Source: Segatella cerevisiae (GTDB lineage: Bacteria > Bacteroidota > Bacteroidia > Bacteroidales > Bacteroidaceae). From it: a DNA stretch of 64,000 bases. Below the pieces are notes generated by a model. It was given only the letters and a program-made list of their open reading frames with translations. It was not told where the DNA came from and did not search any database. The translations under genes and the position numbers were made by a program. The stretch's first letter is position 1. The number at the start of each line of letters is the position of its first letter. Below, piece after piece: positions 59,535 through 64,000 of the stretch. The stretch lies in the NCBI RefSeq assembly GCF_024054555.1, contig NZ_JAMXLY010000009.1:20133-84132 (forward strand). The letters run 5' to 3'.

Positions 59535-60377
59535 ATGGCAAAGAAAGATCCTACGGATTTGACAGTTGAAGAGAAACTGAAGACTTTGTATCAGTTGCAG
59601 ACGACCTTGTCAGCCGTTGATGAGAAACGAGAGTTAAGGGGTGAACTGCCTTTGGAAGTAAAGGACTTGGAAGATGAAATCGTCGGCTTGACTACGCGTT
59701 TGGAAAACATCCAGAAAAGTATAGCTGAGTTTCAGGCTGCCGTTAAGAAGAAAAAAGGTGAAATCACGGATGCACAGGCCAGTGTAGACCGCTATAAAAA
59801 GCAACTCGACGATGTTTCCAACAACCGTGAATACGATACGTTGAGCAAGGAAATCGAGTTTCAGACTCTGGAGATCCAACTTTGTGATAAGAAGATCAAA
59901 GAAGCTCTCGTCACTATCGATGAAAAGACTCGCGACCTGGAGAATGCCCAACAGATGCTCGATGACAAGAAGAAGGATCTGGAAGACAAGAAGAATGAAC
60001 TTGACGAGATCATGGAGGAAACGCGTGTCGAGGAGGAGAAACTGAAGACGAAGGCTGCTGAATTGGAGAAGAAGATCGAGCCTCGCCTGTTGACGAGTTT
60101 CCTTCGCATCCGTAAAGGCGCACGCAATGGCTTGGGAATTGTAACGGTCCAGCGTGATGCCTGCGGTGGTTGCTTTAACAAAATCCCGCCACAGCATCAA
60201 CTCGATATCAAGATGCATAAGAAAATCATTGTCTGCGAGTACTGTGGTCGCATTCTGATAGACCCTGAACTTGCCGGCATTAAAACGGAAGCAACTTCTA
60301 AAGAAGAGAAATCAAAGCGCAAGCGGACTGTGAGAAAGTCAACACGCAAGTCTGCTGAGACTGAGGATAAGGATTAA
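59535..60377 (+). CDS. Coiled-coil protein with C-terminal C4-type zinc ribbon
   Basis: A 280-residue cytosolic protein. Residues about 20-200 form a long antiparallel coiled coil rich in Lys, Glu and Asp. The zinc ribbon has the Cys pairs CGGC (DACGGCFNKIPPQ) and CEYCG (VCEYCGRILIDPE), followed by a Lys/Arg/Ser-rich tail (EEKSKRKRTVRKSTRKSAE). This organisation is that of the zf-RING_7/CdsZ family, proposed to act in RNA or nucleoid-related processes. It probably shares a transcript with the Nif3-like gene; a strong terminator follows. Confidence 0.92.
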   Translation: MAKKDPTDLTVEEKLKTLYQLQTTLSAVDEKRELRGELPLEVKDLEDEIVGLTTRLENIQKSIAEFQAAVKKKKGEITDAQASVDRYKKQLDDVSNNREYDTLSKEIEFQTLEIQLCDKKIKEALVTIDEKTRDLENAQQMLDDKKKDLEDKKNELDEIMEETRVEEEKLKTKAAELEKKIEPRLLTSFLRIRKGARNGLGIVTVQRDACGGCFNKIPPQHQLDIKMHKKIIVCEYCGRILIDPELAGIKTEATSKEEKSKRKRTVRKSTRKSAETEDKD

Positions 60378-60405
60378 AATAAAGGAGAAGTCCTTTAAGG
60401 GATAT

Positions 60406-60448
60406 AAAAGAGGAATTCTGTCTATTGAATAGACGGAGTTCCTCTTTT
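60406..60448 (+). terminator. Terminator of the Nif3/zinc-ribbon operon
   Basis: AAAAGAGGAATTC ... GAGTTCCTCTTTT stem, extended by a TGTCTATT / AATAGACG inner stem, ending TTTTCTTG. Confidence 0.85.
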
Positions 60449-61108
60449 CTTGTCTGTTGATGGAGTCGTTCTTCCTCGTCAACCCTTACTTAAGGTATGA
60501 CGTTGAAGATGTCAGGCCGTCAGGCCACAAGTATACTGCCGATGCGGAGAGAAGGTGTTGGCGCATTTGCCGGTGCCTATCCCTGATGGAATACATAGGA
60601 TTAAACGGACATTGTGGACCAAAAAATGAGAACTCGCAGTTTCTCGAAAGGGAGCCGTCTCCTTTCTCGAATGTACCGCCCGCCTTTCTCGAAAGTGCCG
60701 TCCCTCTTTCGAGAAAGATAGATATGATACTTTGTGATTATTAATCAGTAATTTAAAACTTCAAATATGATATATTTGATGACTAAATTCATAATACTGA
60801 TTCTACGGAGTGAGCCTCTTCCTAAATGTTTGGCGCTGATTTGAGAGTTTGCTGTAGTCTGGAGAACCAACCTGAAGACCATTGCATCAAGGCATCGAAT
60901 ACCCCTAATAATGTGAAATGCCAAATTGGCATTATTGCGTGACAATTTGTCTTGTTTCCCCTATAGGCACAGTAATTGCAAACTGCTTAGTGAAGCTCGG
61001 AAGTTCGAAAGAACCGAAGGACTTCAGAGAGTTTCAAAATCCTGCAGAATCGAGGAATTCTCAATAGAAGTTGAATAAATAAAGAAATAAAAATAGGAGG
61101 TATTTGAT
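60449..61108. other. Gene-free region with a TTTCTCGAA repeat cluster
   Basis: No convincing gene; a 95-codon frame at 60457-60744 has no family character and runs through the repeat. It contains the ~22-bp-period array at 60640-60717 and, at the right end, a strong Shine-Dalgarno (AGGAGG) in front of the first Hsp20 gene. Confidence 0.5.
60640..60717. repeat. Degenerate ~22-bp tandem repeat with TTTCTCGAA core, four units
   Basis: TTTCTCGAAAG at 60640, TTTCTCGAATG at 60663, TTTCTCGAAAG at 60685 and the reverse-complement form CTTTCGAGAAAG at 60706. Spacings are 23, 22 and about 22 bp. Flanking bases (GCCGTC / ACCGCC / GCCGTC) also repeat. Confidence 0.8.
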
Positions 61109-61540
61109 ATGTTGCTTGCTCGTAGAAATAATAAATCAGATTTGATGTCAAACTTCTTTGACAACTTTTTTGATACAGACTTGGTTCCTATGATGAATAC
61201 AACAGCACCTGCTGTCAATATCAAGGAAAATGATAAAACTTATACTATGGACATCGCAGTTCCCGGATTGAAAAAGGATTATTGCCTGGTCAATGTGGAT
61301 AAGGACGGCAACTTGAACGTCAAGATAGAGTTCAAGAAAGAAGATAAGGATGAAAACAAGAAAGAACACTATCTTCGTCGCGAATTCTCTTATGGAGACT
61401 ATGAACAGAGTTATGCCTTACCGGAAGATGTCGATCCTGAACATATTTCCGCTAAAGTCAACGAAGGCGTACTCGAGATTCAATTGCCGAAATTGGCTAA
61501 GACCGTAGAAAAGAATGTCCGTAAGATCGAAATCGCTTAA
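61109..61540 (+). CDS. Hsp20/alpha-crystallin small heat-shock protein (copy 1)
   Basis: A 143-residue ATP-independent holdase chaperone. N-terminal region MLLARRNNKSDLMSNFFDNF, then the alpha-crystallin domain (APAVNIKENDKTYTMDIAVPGL ... LRREFSYGDYEQSYALPEDVD ... GVLEIQLPK) with the I-x-I/V-type C-terminal motif as EIQLP. It is preceded by an unusually good Shine-Dalgarno (ATAGGAGGTATTTGAT), uncommon in Bacteroidota. Tandem paralogue of the next gene, 147 bp apart. Confidence 0.95.
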   Translation: MLLARRNNKSDLMSNFFDNFFDTDLVPMMNTTAPAVNIKENDKTYTMDIAVPGLKKDYCLVNVDKDGNLNVKIEFKKEDKDENKKEHYLRREFSYGDYEQSYALPEDVDPEHISAKVNEGVLEIQLPKLAKTVEKNVRKIEIA

Positions 61541-61687
61541 AAAGGCGTTTAAAAGAATTGATTATATTTCATAAATATATTTAACAAACTATATTTCTGA
61601 GGGCTTCCCCGATACCGTTTAGATGAATACGATATCCATCAGGCGGTAGGAGACCTGAAGAAAGATAAATAAGAAAGGAAATACATT

Positions 61688-62119
61688 ATGTTACTTGCAC
61701 GTAGAGATAATTCAGATTTGATGCCAAATTTCTTTGATCGGTTTTTTGATACTGATTGGGTTCCAATGATAAATACTACAGCTCCGGCTGTGAATGTCAA
61801 GGAGTCAGAAAAAGCATATACAATGGATGTCGCCTTCCCTGGACTGAAAAAAGAAAACTGCAATATCAGTGTGGATAAGGACGGCAACTTAGAGGTGAAG
61901 GTAGAGGCTAAGAAAGAAAATAAGGAAGAGAATAAGAAAGAGCACTATCTGCGCCGCGAGTTCTCTTACGGGAACTTTGAACAGAGTTATGTTCTGCCGG
62001 AAGATGTCAACAAAGAGCAGATCTCCGCTAAAGTCAATGACGGCGTGCTCGAAATTGAATTGCCGAAATTCCAGAAATCTGAAAAACAGCAAAATAGCCG
62101 CGTCATCAATGTCGATTAA
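61688..62119 (+). CDS. Hsp20/alpha-crystallin small heat-shock protein (copy 2)
   Basis: A 143-residue paralogue with the same plan and length as copy 1 (MLLARRDNSDLMPNFFDRF; APAVNVKESEKAYTMDVAFPGL; LRREFSYGNFEQSYVLPEDV; EIELPK). The lysine-rich central loop (KKENKEENKKEH) is also shared. The two copies differ throughout, so the duplication is old. Small heat-shock proteins form oligomers; the pair may mix. A strong terminator follows 35 bp after the stop. Confidence 0.95.
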   Translation: MLLARRDNSDLMPNFFDRFFDTDWVPMINTTAPAVNVKESEKAYTMDVAFPGLKKENCNISVDKDGNLEVKVEAKKENKEENKKEHYLRREFSYGNFEQSYVLPEDVNKEQISAKVNDGVLEIELPKFQKSEKQQNSRVINVD

Positions 62120-62153
62120 CTGGTGCGCGAACTGATTCATGACGATGAAACGA

Positions 62154-62188
62154 AAAGGATGTCACTCAAAGAGTGATGTCCTTTTTTT
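62154..62188 (+). terminator. Terminator of the Hsp20 genes
   Basis: AAAGGATGTCACTC / GAGTGATGTCCTTT perfect stem with a 3-nt loop followed by T run. Confidence 0.92.
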
Positions 62189-62316
62189 GTTGTGTACAGA
62201 TGCCTTTTCAAACAATAATACGGTCGGTCTTGGAGCGGTGGAAAGTTGGTTATTCTCCATTTTTCCAGGTAAAAAGGTCTCTATTTCTAGGCATTTTTAA
62301 TCTTTTTAGCTTTTTG

Positions 62317-62348
62317 TTTGGAGTTAATAATATTTTTTAGTACTTTTG
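62317..62348 (+). promoter_or_regulatory. Promoter of the gldB-like gene
   Basis: TTTG (62317-62320), 20-bp spacer, TACTTTTG (62341-62348). The GTG start codon is 27 bp downstream. Confidence 0.8.
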
Positions 62349-62375
62349 TCTGGAATATTATGAATCTGAGATTTA

Positions 62376-63173
62376 GTGAAGAAGATTGGTTTCTATATTG
62401 TAATGATCATATTTCTTTGTTCGGCTTGTCAATTTAAGTGGAAGCCGTTCAATGATGACTTGTCTGAACCCAAACTGGAGATTCAGCGCTATGATCGTCT
62501 TGAGAGCCGGTATTTTACGACCGGTGACTATTCTGCCCTACAGCAGATGAATACGGATTATCCCATTGAAACCAGAACGCTTATAGAGAAAATGCTGCAG
62601 TTAGGGGAGATCTATGATCCTAACATGAGACAGAAGTTCCTGATCTACTTTCAGGATTCCACCCTCCAGTCGATTATCGCTGATGTGGAGACTGAATATG
62701 CCAATATGGATGACCTCAACGAAGAGTTGAAGAAAGCTTTCAGTAATCTGGAAGATTGGATTCCTGATATTCCCAAACCTGTTTTTTATGCCCAGATAGG
62801 AGCCCTGACGCAGAGCGTTGTCGTAGGGGACAAGTCGGTGGGCGTCTCTCTGGATAAATACCTCGGAGTCAACTATCCTTTGTACAAGAAGAATTACCCG
62901 TTCAATCAGCGTCAGTCGATGACGCGCGCCTTCGTCGTTCCGGACTGTATCAATTTCTATCTCCTCAGTTTATATCCCCTGAAAAACTCAGACCGGCGTA
63001 CCCGCTGGGAGCATGACATGCATATGGGTAAACTGATGTGGATCACGAACAAGGCAATAGGTAATAATATTTACGATACACCTTATGTGCGGATCGTCAA
63101 TCATTATATGAAGCATCACAAATTGTCTATTCCCGATCTGTTGAAGTTGGATGACTATTCGGTACTGAAATAG
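62376..63173 (+). CDS. gldB: Gliding-motility-type lipoprotein GldB
   Basis: A 265-residue lipoprotein with lipobox LCSAC. The start codon is GTG (62376), the only sensible start after the promoter at 62317-62348. The family signature is visible: EIQRYDRLESRYF, LQQMNTDYPIETRTLIEKML, and a metalloprotease-like middle (GALTQSVVVGD; VVPDCINFYLLSLYPLK). In Flavobacteria GldB is needed for gliding; in non-gliding Bacteroidales its homologue is widespread and its role is open. It is followed closely by a DPP-IV-type gene. Confidence 0.88.
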   Translation: MKKIGFYIVMIIFLCSACQFKWKPFNDDLSEPKLEIQRYDRLESRYFTTGDYSALQQMNTDYPIETRTLIEKMLQLGEIYDPNMRQKFLIYFQDSTLQSIIADVETEYANMDDLNEELKKAFSNLEDWIPDIPKPVFYAQIGALTQSVVVGDKSVGVSLDKYLGVNYPLYKKNYPFNQRQSMTRAFVVPDCINFYLLSLYPLKNSDRRTRWEHDMHMGKLMWITNKAIGNNIYDTPYVRIVNHYMKHHKLSIPDLLKLDDYSVLK

Positions 63174-63218
63174 GCGCCCTTGTCCGGGATAATGGATCAT
63201 TCTCAAATCATGTTCCTC

Positions 63219-63881
63219 ATGAAGAAATTATTGACTTTTTTATTGGTTGTTTTTATGGTATCCGGTATAAATGCTGCGAAGGTCTTGGATCTGAAATCAA
63301 TTGCTGCCGGTGATTTTGCAGGGCAGAAAATCAATGGCATCAACGCCATTCAGGGCACAGACCAGTATGCCAGCATTAGTAAAGACGGTAAACAGATTAT
63401 AAAATATGCCTTCAAAACGGGTAAGAAACTGGCGGTATTGTTCGACGTCTCCAATACGAAAGGGGAGAAGATCGATAAGTTCTCCAGTTATATCATGAGC
63501 CCTGACGGTAAAAAACTGTTGATCTGTACAAATGTACAACCTGTCTACAGACGGTCCTATAGAGCGGATTTCTTCATTTATGACATGAAAAGCAGAGTGT
63601 TGAAAAAACTCTCACAGGGTGGATCTCAACAGATTCCGCTTTGGTCTCCTGACAACAAGCATATTGCTTTTGTAAGAAACAATAATATTTTCATTACAGA
63701 CGGTGATCATGAGAGCCAGATCACTTCCGACGGTAAATTCAACTTTATCATCAATGGGATTCCTGATTGGGTCAATGAGGAGGAATTCAGTTTCAATACT
63801 GCGATGACCTGGAATGCCGACGGCTCTTCTTTGACATGGATAAAATATGATGAGAGTAAGGTGAAGACCTATATGATATGA
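63219..63881 (+). pseudogene. Dipeptidyl-peptidase-IV-type gene truncated by an insertion sequence
   Basis: The N-terminal 220 residues of a DPP IV (S9B) serine protease, which is normally about 720-740 residues. The start at 63219 opens a signal peptide (MKKLLTFLLVVFMVSGINA). The body matches the first beta-propeller blades (SISKDGKQIIKYAF ... YIMSPDGKKLLICTN ... LWSPDNKHIAFVRNNNIFI ... TWNADGSSLTWIKYDES). Translation ends two residues into an IS3-type end, so the propeller remainder and the catalytic hydrolase domain are absent. The rest of the gene may lie beyond the element, outside the window. Confidence 0.85.
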
Positions 63882-64000
63882 ACCCCAAAAGTTGGACGTT
63901 AATTGAACATTAATTATTTACTTCTCTATAATGAGCTCGGTATTGTACCGGGCTCATTCCATTTAATCTTAACTTGATTCTCTTTTCATTATACCATTTG
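63879..64000 (-). mobile_element. IS3-family insertion sequence, one end
   Basis: The left end TGAACCCCAAAAGTTGGACG is typical of IS3-family terminal inverted repeats. It lies exactly where the DPP-IV frame is interrupted. The element continues past the window edge, so the other end and target duplication cannot be seen. Confidence 0.85.
63910..64000 (-). CDS. IS3-family transposase, C-terminal end (partial)
   Basis: Minus strand: 29 codons and a TAA at 63910-63912, reading KWYNEKRIKLRLNGMSPVQY then RAHYREVNN. The YN-x-KRI-x-LRL-x-G-x-SPVxYR pattern is the usual end of the IS3-family DDE transposase (OrfB). The 5' part is outside the window. Confidence 0.88.
   Translation of the reverse strand, partial: KWYNEKRIKLRLNGMSPVQYRAHYREVNN

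Noticed and set aside
60457..60744. 95-codon plus-strand frame
   Set aside because: Runs through the TTTCTCGAA array and a terminator flank; no motif or ribosome-binding site.

Overview
The window is bacterial, from a Bacteroidota genome and most likely a Prevotella-type member of Bacteroidales. This rests on SusC/SusD and other TonB-dependent receptors, a type B L31, GldB, a tmRNA tag reading GENNYALAA, many lipoproteins, and promoters of the form TTTG-N19/20-TAnnTTTG upstream of several genes. The genus is an inference.

Layout. 1-7.1 kb: Cu(I)/Ag(I) efflux operon (cusA, TolC-type channel, cusB, small HMA protein). 7.2-8.7 kb: tandem glutathione peroxidases, one exported and one cytosolic. 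9.6-10.9 kb: two small lipoproteins. 11.0-19.9 kb: a group that reads as extracellular nucleic-acid capture and salvage: nonspecific nuclease lipoprotein, two OB-fold lipoproteins, TonB-dependent receptor, exported endonuclease/exonuclease/phosphatase, uracil-DNA-glycosylase-like protein and uridine kinase; rpmE2 lies inside it. 20-23.7 kb: DUF308 membrane protein, histidine phosphatase, Gly/Ser-rich exported protein, tmRNA and a small lipoprotein.

23.7-32.9 kb is the most accessory part. A type I restriction-modification operon (hsdM-hsdS-hsdR) lies between two ~87-bp direct repeats, with gene remnants and several short tandem-repeat arrays downstream. HsdS carries two almost identical target-recognition domains. 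33-40.8 kb is mostly housekeeping: a methyltransferase, tRNA-His, the secG / TPR / lptE / sigma-54-activator run, a flippase-like protein, a PdxA homologue with altered active-site residues, and rlmN.

41-46.2 kb: a GT2-HIT-like fusion, a SpoIID/LytB protein without a signal peptide, and an AmpG-like permease; 52.3-56.3 kb: NamZ, a sodium:solute symporter and a serine hydrolase. Together these suggest peptidoglycan fragment salvage; a SusCD pair sits between them. 56.3-58.4 kb: agmatine-to-putrescine genes (aguB, aguA). 58.7-63.2 kb: Nif3-like protein, coiled-coil zinc-ribbon protein, two Hsp20 chaperones and GldB. The window ends in a dipeptidyl-peptidase-IV-type gene cut by an IS3-family element that runs off the edge.

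All functions are read from sequence motifs and remembered family features; no database search was run.
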